Shown: positions 20,262 to 29,477, numbered from the stretch's first letter. The stretch is DNA of 64,000 nt from a bacterium (GCA_020625875.1 JAHLAX010000048.1:1-64000); one strand, 5' to 3'. A program made the numbers and translations. The notes: a model not told the origin generated them from the letters alone.

Positions 20262-20585
20262 ATGGATAAGAATGAAATTTTGGCTAAAAGCAGGCAAGAA
20301 AACAAAGGTACCGACCTTTTTGAAAGAGACGCTATGAATTCGGCTAGTCAGAAAGCAGTCGCTGTCGGAGGAATTGTTTGTATGTTTCTTACGTTTGCCG
20401 ATCTATTTTTCGGTGGTTCGTTTAACTATACTCTCTGGGGGATATATCTTTCTATGACAGGAACCACATTAATTGTAAAATATTTTCATCTGAGAAAAAT
20501 ACATGAGCTAATTTTCGGTATAGCTGAGATAGTGCTTGCTATAGCATTTATTGTATTACATTTTCTGCGATTTAATCTAAGGTAA
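20262..20585 (+). CDS. Small membrane protein, DUF6442-like
   Basis: MDKNEILAKSRQENKGTDLFERDAMNSASQKAVAVG plus three TM helices; directly upstream of small XRE gene. Confidence 0.7.
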   Translation: MDKNEILAKSRQENKGTDLFERDAMNSASQKAVAVGGIVCMFLTFADLFFGGSFNYTLWGIYLSMTGTTLIVKYFHLRKIHELIFGIAEIVLAIAFIVLHFLRFNLR

Positions 20586-20590
20586 ATATT

Positions 20591-20800
20591 ATGGATGATA
20601 AACTTGTTTTAAAAACCAATCTTAAAGAAATCCGTTCTCAAGCAGGTCTCTCACAACAAGCTTTGGCGGATATTGTCGGTGTCTCCCGCAACACAATAAG
20701 CTCAATAGAAACAGGGCAATTCAACCCGACAGCCAAACTTGCCCTGATACTCTGTATCGCCCTCGACAAAAAATTTGAGGAACTTTTTTATTTTGAATAA
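20591..20800 (+). CDS. Small XRE-family HTH regulator (69 aa)
   Basis: LKEIRSQAGLSQQALADIVGVSRNTISSIETGQFNPTAKLALILCIALDKKFEELFYFE. Confidence 0.93.
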   Translation: MDDKLVLKTNLKEIRSQAGLSQQALADIVGVSRNTISSIETGQFNPTAKLALILCIALDKKFEELFYFE

Positions 20801-20803
20801 ATT

Positions 20804-20832
20804 AGAGGAGTACGTCTTGGACTCCCTAAACT
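20804..20832. repeat. 29-bp hairpin repeat, right copy flanking DUF6442/XRE module
   Basis: agaggagtacgtcttggactccctaaact; same orientation as 20104-20132. Confidence 0.75.
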
Positions 20833-20848
20833 ATTTTATGTCTCAATC

Positions 20849-20912
20849 TGTCATTCTGAGGAGCATAGCGACGAAGAATCTTTAAGATCCTTCGCTAACG
20901 CTCAGGATGACA
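20849..20912. repeat. Dispersed palindrome family B, copy 1
   Basis: tgtcattctgaggagcatagcgacgaagaatctttaagatccttcgctaacgctcaggatgaca; long imperfect inverted repeat between convergent genes. Confidence 0.85.
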
Positions 20913-20927
20913 CTTTTTGTTATTTTT

Positions 20928-23144
20928 TTAAACTTTCTTCGGGTTAAACCTTTTTAATCTCAACGCGTTACTAACCACGCATATGGAGCTCAAGCTCATA
21001 GCGATTGTACCGAACATCGGCTGCATCTGCCAGCCGAGTAATGAATAAAACGCGCCCGCCGCGAGCGGTATGCAGATTATGTTGTATATAAAAGCCCAGA
21101 AAAGGTTTTCTTTTATATTCCTAAGTACCGCCTTGCTGAGCTCTATTGTAGTGACAACGTCCATCAAATCACTTTTCATCAGCACGATGTCCGCCGAGTC
21201 AATCGCGATGTCAGTTCCCGCGCCTATTGCTATTCCAACGTCCGCGCTGACCAGAGCGGGTGAGTCGTTAACTCCGTCGCCGACCATAGCGACAGCTCCG
21301 TTCTCCCTATATTTTCTGACAAATTCTTCTTTTTCATTCGGCATTACCTGAGCGTGAGCGGTCGAAATACCCGCGCTCTTTCTGATATATTCAGCCGCCT
21401 GTTCGTTGTCGCCTGTCAGCATTACGGTGTTTATATCCATATTGTTGAGACTCGATACCGCGTCCTTGCTGCTTTCTTTAATTGTGTCGGCTACGGCGAT
21501 GATACCGATGACTTTTTCTTCGTCCGCGAAAATAAGCGGAGTTTTTCCGCAAGCGTATAATTCTTTAATAGAATTATTATCAAAATCAATACCTAAGTTT
21601 TGAATAAAGCTATAATTTCCCGAGAAATACTTTTTGTTGTTAATTACAGCTGATATTCCCGAGCCTGTATGAGATTCAAATTTTTCAGTTTTAATCAATT
21701 CAATCTCGTTGTTTTTCGCGTAGTTGACGACCGCTTTCGCCAGCGGATGTTCCGAGTTGTTTTCGAGCGCGTACGCTGTTTTTAACAAATCTGTTTTATC
21801 AGTATAGGGGAGGACGTCGGTCACAGATGGCTCGCCCTTTGTGATTGTACCTGTTTTGTCGAGTACGACAGTTTTAACTTTGTTGACAGTCTCGAGCGCC
21901 TCAGCCGATTTAATTAGTATACCGTACTGCGCTGCCTTACCTGTACCGACCATAATCGCTGTGGGGGTTGCAAGCCCGAGCGCGCAGGGGCACGAGATTA
22001 CAAGAACAGCGATTCCGAACGTTATCGCCCGACTGAATTCAGCTCCGCACAAGAGCCAAATTACGGTCGTTATAATCGCTATACCGATTACAGCGGGCAC
22101 AAATACCGCCGCTACCTTGTCCGCGATTCTCGCAATCGGCGCTTTAGAGGTTGTGGCGTCCTCAACGAGCTTTATTATCTTTGCAAGCGTTGTGTCCTCA
22201 CCCGTGTTAACAGCTTCAATTTTAATATATCCGGATGTAATTACCGTGCCGCCTGTCACATTATCGCCGACGGTTTTATCAACGGGAATGCTCTCGCCTG
22301 TAATCGCGCTCTCGTCAACGCTGCATTCACCCTCAACAATTTTGCCGTCAACAGGCACGCTCATACCGTTCTTGCATATGACAATATCGCCTGCTCTAAG
22401 CGAGCTTGTTTCAACCTCTTTTTCAATTCCGTCTTTTTCAACAAGCGCGGTTTTAGGCGTTAGCTTAATGAGCTTGCTGATAGCCGACGAGGTTTTGCTC
22501 TTACTTTTACTCTCTAAGAACTTTCCGATTGTAATAAAAGTCAGAATCATTCCAGCCGATTCAAAATAGTAGTGAATACCAAGGCTTTCGGCGGTCATAA
22601 CGTCAGCGTTGTTAATAATCGCTATAATAAAATTATAAATGCTGTAAGCTACAGAAACTCCCGCGCCCAGCGCTATAAGCGCGTCCATATTCGGGTTGAG
22701 CTTGAACAGCGACTTGAAACCGTTTATAAAATACTTCCTGTTAAGAAACAGAATAGGAACAAGTAAAAGTATTTCAACGATTCCGAGAATTGTCATATTA
22801 TTAAGAAAAGGAATATGAATCCCAAACATATGGCTCATACTCACGAACATCAGCGGAATCAAAAACGCGATTGAAAGAATGAGCTGTGTTTTTGTTTTAT
22901 CCGCGTTTTCGCTGTATTCATCATTATCGCGCGAAAACTCCTTAGCGCCGTAACCTGCTTTTCTAACGGCGTTAATTATTTTTTTGTTATTCAGTTTGGT
23001 TTCGTCATAACTCGCGTCCATGGTGTTTGCGAGCAGATTTACGCTGACAGTATCAATTCCGTCGAGCTTTTTTACCGCGTTTTCCACATGAGCCTGACAC
23101 GCCGAGCACATCATTCCCGTAATATTAAACTTCTGTTCTTTCAT
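20928..23144 (-). CDS. copA: Copper-translocating P-type ATPase
   Basis: HMA domain GMMCSACQAHVENAV; CPC motif VISCPCALGLATPTAIMVG; VLDKTGTIT; SEHPLAKAV. Confidence 0.95.
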   Translation of the reverse strand: MKEQKFNITGMMCSACQAHVENAVKKLDGIDTVSVNLLANTMDASYDETKLNNKKIINAVRKAGYGAKEFSRDNDEYSENADKTKTQLILSIAFLIPLMFVSMSHMFGIHIPFLNNMTILGIVEILLLVPILFLNRKYFINGFKSLFKLNPNMDALIALGAGVSVAYSIYNFIIAIINNADVMTAESLGIHYYFESAGMILTFITIGKFLESKSKSKTSSAISKLIKLTPKTALVEKDGIEKEVETSSLRAGDIVICKNGMSVPVDGKIVEGECSVDESAITGESIPVDKTVGDNVTGGTVITSGYIKIEAVNTGEDTTLAKIIKLVEDATTSKAPIARIADKVAAVFVPAVIGIAIITTVIWLLCGAEFSRAITFGIAVLVISCPCALGLATPTAIMVGTGKAAQYGILIKSAEALETVNKVKTVVLDKTGTITKGEPSVTDVLPYTDKTDLLKTAYALENNSEHPLAKAVVNYAKNNEIELIKTEKFESHTGSGISAVINNKKYFSGNYSFIQNLGIDFDNNSIKELYACGKTPLIFADEEKVIGIIAVADTIKESSKDAVSSLNNMDINTVMLTGDNEQAAEYIRKSAGISTAHAQVMPNEKEEFVRKYRENGAVAMVGDGVNDSPALVSADVGIAIGAGTDIAIDSADIVLMKSDLMDVVTTIELSKAVLRNIKENLFWAFIYNIICIPLAAGAFYSLLGWQMQPMFGTIAMSLSSICVVSNALRLKRFNPKKV

Positions 23145-23173
23145 TATATCACCCGATTAGTCATATCTAACTC

Positions 23174-23202
23174 ATTGTATCATATTTAATTTATTCAGTC
23201 AA
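23174..23202 (-). promoter_or_regulatory. Candidate sigmaA promoter for copA (TTGACT-17-TACAAT, minus strand)
   Basis: Minus-strand -35 23202-23197, -10 23179-23174; an inverted repeat attagtcatatctaac (23156-23171) lies downstream of it. Confidence 0.65.
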
Positions 23203-23207
23203 TAATT

Positions 23208-23238
23208 AAAGTCGCCGCATATTGCGACGACTTTTTTT
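23208..23238 (-). terminator. Terminator of spo0A overlapping its stop codon
   Basis: Minus strand: aaagtcgtcgcaatatgcggcgacttt hairpin; T-rich flanks. Confidence 0.75.
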
Positions 23239-24001
23239 AACTCGCGTTCTTCAGTTGTAATCTCAGCTTATCGGCTATCATAGCGATAAACTCGCTGTTA
23301 GTCGGCTTGCCTCTGCCGTTATGTATAGTATATCCGAAGTACGAATTGAGCACATCCACATCGCCTCTGTCCCAGGCAACCTCAATAGCGTGGCGAATAG
23401 CTCTTTCAACTCTTGATGATGTAGTTTCGTATTTCTTCGCGACACTCGGGTATAGCTGTTTTGTAACCGCGTTTATAATTTCGGGATGCTCAATTGACAT
23501 TATAATCGAATCCCTCAGATAATTATATCCTTTTATATGAGCTGGAACGCCGATGTCGTGTAGAATCTCTGTGACCTTTAGCTCAATCCCGTAATTGTCA
23601 TAAAGATTAACAGAGCTTCTGGTTTTTCCTTTGTTATAAAGCGTTAGTATATCCTCGCATATGGCTTTAATGTTGTAAGGCTTTAGCGCGTAGTAACTCG
23701 CTCCGCTCGTCATAATCTCTCTTTCGAGCGCGGGACTGTTGAATGAGGCGGTAACAATTATAATAGGGGATTTAACTTTCTTTTGTTTAATCATTCTCAT
23801 AACACCGAGCGAATCAAGCCTTGTCATAAACAGATTCATTATTACAACGTCAGGCGATTCGTTCATAATTTTTAATAAAAGTTCTTCTCCGTCATTATTA
23901 CAGAACTCAGGTAAAATATTATAACCTTTTATTATATTCAAATCTTCGTCTGTAAAAGTGTTTATATCTTCCGTAATCAGCAGTTTTATTGGTTTATTCA
24001 T
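23237..24001 (-). CDS. spo0A: Sporulation master regulator Spo0A with substituted phospho-acceptor (Asn56)
   Basis: C-domain [57 protein letters not shown] is near-canonical Spo0A; receiver has ...[23 protein letters not shown] 24001 chosen for best spacing to ggagg. Confidence 0.95.
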   Translation of the reverse strand: MNKPIKLLITEDINTFTDEDLNIIKGYNILPEFCNNDGEELLLKIMNESPDVVIMNLFMTRLDSLGVMRMIKQKKVKSPIIIVTASFNSPALEREIMTSGASYYALKPYNIKAICEDILTLYNKGKTRSSVNLYDNYGIELKVTEILHDIGVPAHIKGYNYLRDSIIMSIEHPEIINAVTKQLYPSVAKKYETTSSRVERAIRHAIEVAWDRGDVDVLNSYFGYTIHNGRGKPTNSEFIAMIADKLRLQLKNAS

Positions 24002-24161
24002 ATTCATATCCTCCGTTAATTTTGTTTGCAAGCTAATACTACCATAAAGTGGTAAAATTGGCAATAGTTTCCAATTAACTTTTTTAAAAATTTGCGATTT
24101 TTTTATTACATACTTTTAATATTCTAAAGAAAACATCAATATATTGTATATTGCGCGATAA

Positions 24162-24181
24162 ATCGACACAATATATCGACA
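24162..24181 (-). promoter_or_regulatory. Tandem 0A-box-like sites TGTCGAT-N6-TGTCGAT upstream of spo0A
   Basis: ATCGACA at 24162-24168 and 24175-24181 (+ strand), i.e. TGTCGAT twice on the gene strand; one mismatch from the TGTCGAA 0A-box. Confidence 0.5.
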
Positions 24182-24205
24182 TACTATTTGACTCGTTGTT
24201 ATGTA

Positions 24206-24228
24206 ACCTCTGCCAAAAGGGCAGAGGT
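24206..24228 (-). terminator. Hairpin after spoIVB
   Basis: acctctgcc-aaaag-ggcagaggt, 9-bp perfect stem immediately after the stop. Confidence 0.6.
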
Positions 24229-24230
24229 AT

Positions 24231-25250
24231 TCAGTTGTTAATCATATTTGTTGCCAATATTGCGTAGCCCATTGTACAGTCATCAATAAATACGTGCGTC
24301 AGCGCTCCGACGAATTTACCGTTTTGTATTATCGGGCTTCCGCTCATACCCTGAACAATTCCGTTTGTTTTCTTTAAAAGCTTTTTGTCTGTGATTTTTA
24401 TTATCATATTTCTGTTGCTGTCTGGGTTGTTGTTGCATATATCAATAATTCTTATTTCATATTTCTTTGGCTTTTCGCCTTTGATTGTCGAATACATTAT
24501 TGCTTTGCCCATTGTGATTTCATTTATATCGGCTGCTTTATATCGCTTTTTGTTCGGTGTCAAATATAATTTACCGTAAACGCCTTTATTACAGTTATTT
24601 TTAATTGTTCCGATTTTTGTGTCGGTAAAATATCCGTTCAGGGTACCAATATTGTTATTTTCAGATTTGTTAACGCTTGTTATTGCCGCGCTTATTATTT
24701 CTCCGCTGTCGCTGTACATAAGCCCGCCAGTGTCTATATCGCATATACCGTGACCGAGCGCTCCGTAAGTCATATTATCAGGATTATAATAGCTTATTGT
24801 GCCGAGTCCCGCGCAGCTGTCACGAATCCACATTCCCGTATAATACTCGTTATTGTTATTCTTTTTTGGCTTAATTATAGTTACTGTTTCTTTGTCGTTT
24901 CTTAGAATTGTCAGTTTTATAGGCTTTCCATTTGATGCTTTAACTATATTGCTGAATTGCTCGTTACTTTTAATACTAATTTTATTCGCCTTTGTTATAA
25001 TATCGTTTATCTGTATTCCCGCATCTTTAGCGGGGCATACAAGGTTATCGCCGCTTTTATAGTTTTCGAGTTTTAGCACCATTACACCCTTGCAATAGAG
25101 TTTCATCCCGAACGTTTCACCGCCTATAATTACCTCAGTGGTTTTTGCCTGTGTCGGAATTATACAGATACTAAAGGAAAAAATAACAGCAAAAATAATT
25201 GTAATTAACTTAAAATATGATTTTTTTACCAAATTTTCACCTCCTTTCAA
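24231..25250 (-). CDS. spoIVB: SpoIVB-type serine peptidase (S55)
   Basis: GMWIRDSCAGLGTISYY...YGALGHGICDIDTG...GIVQGMSGSPIIQNGKFVGALTHVF; PDZ-like middle; adjacent to spo0A as in other spore formers. Confidence 0.92.
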   Translation of the reverse strand: MKGGENLVKKSYFKLITIIFAVIFSFSICIIPTQAKTTEVIIGGETFGMKLYCKGVMVLKLENYKSGDNLVCPAKDAGIQINDIITKANKISIKSNEQFSNIVKASNGKPIKLTILRNDKETVTIIKPKKNNNNEYYTGMWIRDSCAGLGTISYYNPDNMTYGALGHGICDIDTGGLMYSDSGEIISAAITSVNKSENNNIGTLNGYFTDTKIGTIKNNCNKGVYGKLYLTPNKKRYKAADINEITMGKAIMYSTIKGEKPKKYEIRIIDICNNNPDSNRNMIIKITDKKLLKKTNGIVQGMSGSPIIQNGKFVGALTHVFIDDCTMGYAILATNMINN

Positions 25251-25397
25251 ATAACACTATTATTTTTTGAAAAGATGGTGTATAATAAAATGGTATTCCA
25301 AAATTAAAGAAAAGCTTTTGCTATGAATAGCTTTAATAACCGCTTAATACGTTATAATTTACAATAGTTTAAAAAAATTCAAAAATTTGAGGTTTTT

Positions 25398-27716
25398 ATG
25401 ATTGATGAAAAGGTCTTGAAGCTTTCGCTTTCTGATGAGGAAGTTTCAAAAAGAATCGAAAAAGGTCTTGTGAACTACAACGCTGATACAAAGTCCAAAT
25501 CAATAAAGCGAATAGTTTTTGACAACACAGTAACACTGTTTAATATCCTTAACCTTGTTTTGGTAACGTTGTTAATTCTTGTAGGTTCCTACAGGGATAT
25601 GCTGTTTATGGTTGTGGTTGTCAGCAATACAGTTATCGGTATTGTTCAGGAAATTCGTTCCAAAATCGCTGTAGATAAGCTCTCAATTGTTGTTTCAAGC
25701 GATATAAACGCGGTTCGCTCGGGCGTGATTAAGAGTATTTCAGCTGATGATATTGTTATTGACGATATTATCATTCTGAATTCGGGTATGCAGATTCCCT
25801 GCGATTGTGATATAATCGCGGGAATGTGTTACGCTAACGAAAGCCTTTTGACAGGCGAGAGTGATTTAATCGAAAAAAGAGAAAACGACAAGCTCCTTTC
25901 AGGCAGCTTTGTCGCTACAGGCGAAGTGTACGCTAAGGTTACGAGCGTCGGCGCTGATAATTATGCCGCTAAGATTCAGAGTGAGGCGAAGGTTAACAAA
26001 AAGGTTAACTCTGAGATAATGCGCACCCTCAATAAAATTATTACATACTGTTCTATCGCTATTCTTCCTGTGGGTATCGCTCTGTTTGTGAATCAGTATT
26101 TCTTCAACGGAGCTGATATAAAAGACGCTGTAACGGGAGTTGTCGCTGCGCTTATTGGTATGATTCCCGAAGGCTTGATTCTCCTGACAAGTACGGTACT
26201 TGCTGTGGCGGTAATCAGATTATCCCGCAAAAAGGTGCTTGTGCAGCAGTTGTTTTGTATCGAAACGCTTGCCCGCGTAGACGTTCTATGTCTTGATAAA
26301 ACTGGAACTATCACAACAGGCGATTTATCTGTAGTTGATATTATCCCGATTGATACTGATTTAAAAAGGGTAGAGGTTATTTTAAAATCCCTCGCCTGTA
26401 ATTCTCTCGATAAAAACAGCACAATCCAGGCGATTGATAAGTACATAAACTGCGATTATTTAAAAGCTAAAGAGGTTATTCCTTTCGTATCCGAAAAAAA
26501 GTGGTCGGGCGCGCTGCTTGAAGATAACATAAGCTATGTGCTCGGGGCAGCCGAATGTATATTTGATAATTCTAATAAAGAATTATTTGAGCGGATTGAT
26601 TGCATAGACAAGAATTATCGGGTTGTAACTCTCGCCCAAAGTGATAATGATTTTGAAGCGGGCTCACAGCTGCCTAAGGGATTAGAGCCTATAGCTTTAG
26701 TTGTAATTGAAGACCAGATTCGTGATAACGCGTCTGAGACAATTAAATATTTTATTGAGCAGGGTGTAGACTTAAAAATCATTTCGGGTGATAACAGCAA
26801 AACGGTTCAGCGTATCGCTTCTTCCGCTGGTGTGCCAAATTCAGAGAACTGCGTTGATATGACAACGCTTGATTCTGACGAAAAGCTAATCGAAGCCGCC
26901 GAGAAATACACTATTTTCGGCAGAGTTACTCCGCAGCAAAAGAAAAAGCTTGTCAAAGCATTAAAAAACAACAACCATACAGTAGCTATGACAGGCGATG
27001 GCGTAAATGATGTTCTGGCGCTTAAAGAATCTGATTGCAGTATCGCTGTTTCTTCGGGTTCAGACGCCGCTAAAAACGTTGCTCAGCTTGTATTGGCTGA
27101 CAATGATTTCGCTCATTTACCCGAGGTTGTCGCGGAGGGCAGACGTTCCATAAATAATATTCAGCGCAGTGCTTCGTTATTTATTGTTAAAACGATTTAT
27201 TCTATTATTCTGGCTTTCGCGTTTATATTTATCAATTATAAGTATCCGTTCAGACCTATTCAGCTTTCGTTTACAAACGCTTTTTTAATCGGCATTCCGT
27301 CGTTTGTCCTCGCTTTGCAGCCCAATCATAACAGGATTAAGGGTAATTTTCTTAAGAATATTATTACCAGAGCGTGGCCTGGCTCGCTTATGGTTGTGTC
27401 TAATATCTTTACTCTTTTATTCTTTAGAAATCAAATTACCTACGGTGAGTTTTCCACAATGTCAGTTATTCTTACAGCTTTGGTCGGAACAATGCTTGTT
27501 ATCAGGATTTCAATACCGATTAATCCTTTGAGAGGCGCCTTGATTACTTTTATAATAACGTGTCTTTCAATAGGATTCCTTTTCTTCGGCTGGTTCTTTA
27601 AATTCACGCCGCTTACCGGCTTTAGTTTGATATTGCTGTTGATTTTAGCTGGAATAACTATTATATTGTATAATGTAATTTATACATTAAGCGTAAAGCT
27701 TTTGAAAGAAGATTGA
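25398..27716 (+). CDS. Cation-translocating P-type ATPase (CtpE-like)
   Basis: YANESLLTGESDLIEK, IGMIPEGLILLTSTVLAVAVIRLSRKKVLVQQLFCIETLARVDVLCLDKTGTIT, MTGDGVNDVLALKESDCSIAVSSGSDAAKNVA. Confidence 0.9.
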   Translation: MIDEKVLKLSLSDEEVSKRIEKGLVNYNADTKSKSIKRIVFDNTVTLFNILNLVLVTLLILVGSYRDMLFMVVVVSNTVIGIVQEIRSKIAVDKLSIVVSSDINAVRSGVIKSISADDIVIDDIIILNSGMQIPCDCDIIAGMCYANESLLTGESDLIEKRENDKLLSGSFVATGEVYAKVTSVGADNYAAKIQSEAKVNKKVNSEIMRTLNKIITYCSIAILPVGIALFVNQYFFNGADIKDAVTGVVAALIGMIPEGLILLTSTVLAVAVIRLSRKKVLVQQLFCIETLARVDVLCLDKTGTITTGDLSVVDIIPIDTDLKRVEVILKSLACNSLDKNSTIQAIDKYINCDYLKAKEVIPFVSEKKWSGALLEDNISYVLGAAECIFDNSNKELFERIDCIDKNYRVVTLAQSDNDFEAGSQLPKGLEPIALVVIEDQIRDNASETIKYFIEQGVDLKIISGDNSKTVQRIASSAGVPNSENCVDMTTLDSDEKLIEAAEKYTIFGRVTPQQKKKLVKALKNNNHTVAMTGDGVNDVLALKESDCSIAVSSGSDAAKNVAQLVLADNDFAHLPEVVAEGRRSINNIQRSASLFIVKTIYSIILAFAFIFINYKYPFRPIQLSFTNAFLIGIPSFVLALQPNHNRIKGNFLKNIITRAWPGSLMVVSNIFTLLFFRNQITYGEFSTMSVILTALVGTMLVIRISIPINPLRGALITFIITCLSIGFLFFGWFFKFTPLTGFSLILLLILAGITIILYNVIYTLSVKLLKED

Positions 27717-27718
27717 TT

Positions 27719-28144
27719 ATGGATTATAAAGTAGGCTACGGCTTTCTCGAAAAACTGAATAACGATTTAGAAAAGAAGTATCTATTCAGCGGATTTAGAT
27801 TAGGTGGAAAGATAAAAGAGAATAAAATATGTCTTTATACTATTGATGACCACGGTAAGCACTCAAATTTTGCCAACCGTATATTCTATGGCAAGGTTGA
27901 GGGCGATACTCTCAGTGGTAATTTTTCCGTAAGCAGATATGTTATATTGTTACTTGGAATTCTAGCGGGTTTTTGCATAGAGAGTATAGTGATGTCGATA
28001 ATCTCAGGTTCGTTAAGCTCGATAGTTTTTCCGATTGCTATTATAGTATTTGAAATTTTATATTTTGTATTTATCAAAAGAATTTCCGCGGATAATGACA
28101 AATTAATAAAAAAGTACTTAGAGGATTGTGTAATTGAAAATTAG
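27719..28144 (+). CDS. Hypothetical protein with two C-terminal TM helices
   Basis: ATG 27719 is 2 nt after the ATPase stop; 3' end overlaps cca; no family recognised. Confidence 0.75.
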   Translation: MDYKVGYGFLEKLNNDLEKKYLFSGFRLGGKIKENKICLYTIDDHGKHSNFANRIFYGKVEGDTLSGNFSVSRYVILLLGILAGFCIESIVMSIISGSLSSIVFPIAIIVFEILYFVFIKRISADNDKLIKKYLEDCVIEN

Positions 28145-29477
28145 TATTCCGAATGACGTTAACTTAATACTTGATAAACTCCGCGACAACGGCTATGAGG
28201 CTTTTATCGTGGGCGGCTGCGTGCGCGACAGTATTCTCGGCATTGAGCCTAACGATTGGGATATAACCACGTCCGCAAAGCCAAATGAGATTAAATCCGT
28301 GTTTTCTGATTTTCAGCTTATTGATATAGGCGAGAGGCACGGCACAATCGGTATTGTCTTAAATTATACACCGTATGAGGTAACTACATATAGGATTGAT
28401 GGTGATTATTCGGATAATCGCCGACCAGATGAGGTTATATTTACAACCAGCATAGAGGATGATTTGTCTCGACGAGATTTTACAATCAACGCTATGGCGT
28501 ATAACGAGGAGCAGGGTCTTGTTGACCCGTTTATGGGTGAGCTTGATCTGCAGTATAAGGCTCTCCGCTGTGTAGGCGACCCCGATACCCGCTTTAACGA
28601 GGACGCGCTCAGAATTCTTAGAGCGCTGAGATTCGCGTCAGTGTATAATCTGAGCATAGAGGGGAACACGTCAAACTCAATCGTAAAAAACAGAAATCTG
28701 TTGAGCAATATTTCGGTTGAGCGAATCCAGAGTGAGCTCAACAAAACCCTTCGAGGAGATAATATTAATTTTATTCTTCGACGATACAAAGAGATATTCG
28801 CTGTGTTTATTCCAGAAATTGTCGCTACCTTTGACTGCGAACAGAATACGCCGCATCACAACAAAACTGTCTGGCGCCACACAACCGCTTCTGTATCTAA
28901 TATTGAGAATGATACAATACTCAGAATGACAATGCTTCTGCATGACATTGGCAAGCCTCTCGCGCGCAGAACAGACAGCAGCGGCAGAGATCATTTTAAA
29001 GGTCATAACCACTTCAGCGCTGTTCTCGCCAAAAGCTTTTTGGAAAGGCTGAAATATCCGACAAAGTTTATTGAGGATGTTGTTACCCTGATTGAATATC
29101 ACGACGTCAGGCTTTCTGATAATAAACGTCAGATTAAGCATATTATAAATAATATAGGACTTGTGAACTTTGAACGCCTATTAAAAGTACAGAAATCCGA
29201 TATTCTGGCGCAGTCAAAGTATAACCGCGAGATTAAATTGAGCAATCTGCAGCTCGCTTATGATACATACAATAGTATTATAGAAAACAAAGAGTGCTAT
29301 AGCTTAAAAACCTTGAGGATTAACGGCTCTGATTTGCTGCATCTCGGGATTACAGAGGGAAGAATGATTGGAGAAATCCTTGAGATTTTACTTGACGGCG
29401 TTATAGACGGTACTCTTGAAAATGATAATGTTTTATTAAAAAAAGAGGCAATTGAAATCTACAAGGAAAAAATATAG
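28134..29477 (+). CDS. cca: CCA tRNA nucleotidyltransferase with HD domain
   Basis: EAFIVGGCVRDSILGIEPNDWDITTSAKP, RRDFTINAMAYN, LLHDIGKPLARRTDSSGRDHFKGHNHFSA. Confidence 0.95.
   Translation: MKISIPNDVNLILDKLRDNGYEAFIVGGCVRDSILGIEPNDWDITTSAKPNEIKSVFSDFQLIDIGERHGTIGIVLNYTPYEVTTYRIDGDYSDNRRPDEVIFTTSIEDDLSRRDFTINAMAYNEEQGLVDPFMGELDLQYKALRCVGDPDTRFNEDALRILRALRFASVYNLSIEGNTSNSIVKNRNLLSNISVERIQSELNKTLRGDNINFILRRYKEIFAVFIPEIVATFDCEQNTPHHNKTVWRHTTASVSNIENDTILRMTMLLHDIGKPLARRTDSSGRDHFKGHNHFSAVLAKSFLERLKYPTKFIEDVVTLIEYHDVRLSDNKRQIKHIINNIGLVNFERLLKVQKSDILAQSKYNREIKLSNLQLAYDTYNSIIENKECYSLKTLRINGSDLLHLGITEGRMIGEILEILLDGVIDGTLENDNVLLKKEAIEIYKEKI

Noticed and set aside
21841-22569. 242-aa plus-strand ORF (MIVPVLSSTTVLTLLTVSSASAD...) antisense to copA
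   Set aside because: Lies wholly inside copA on the opposite strand; Ser/Thr/Ala/Val low-complexity composition typical of a shadow ORF; no RBS.
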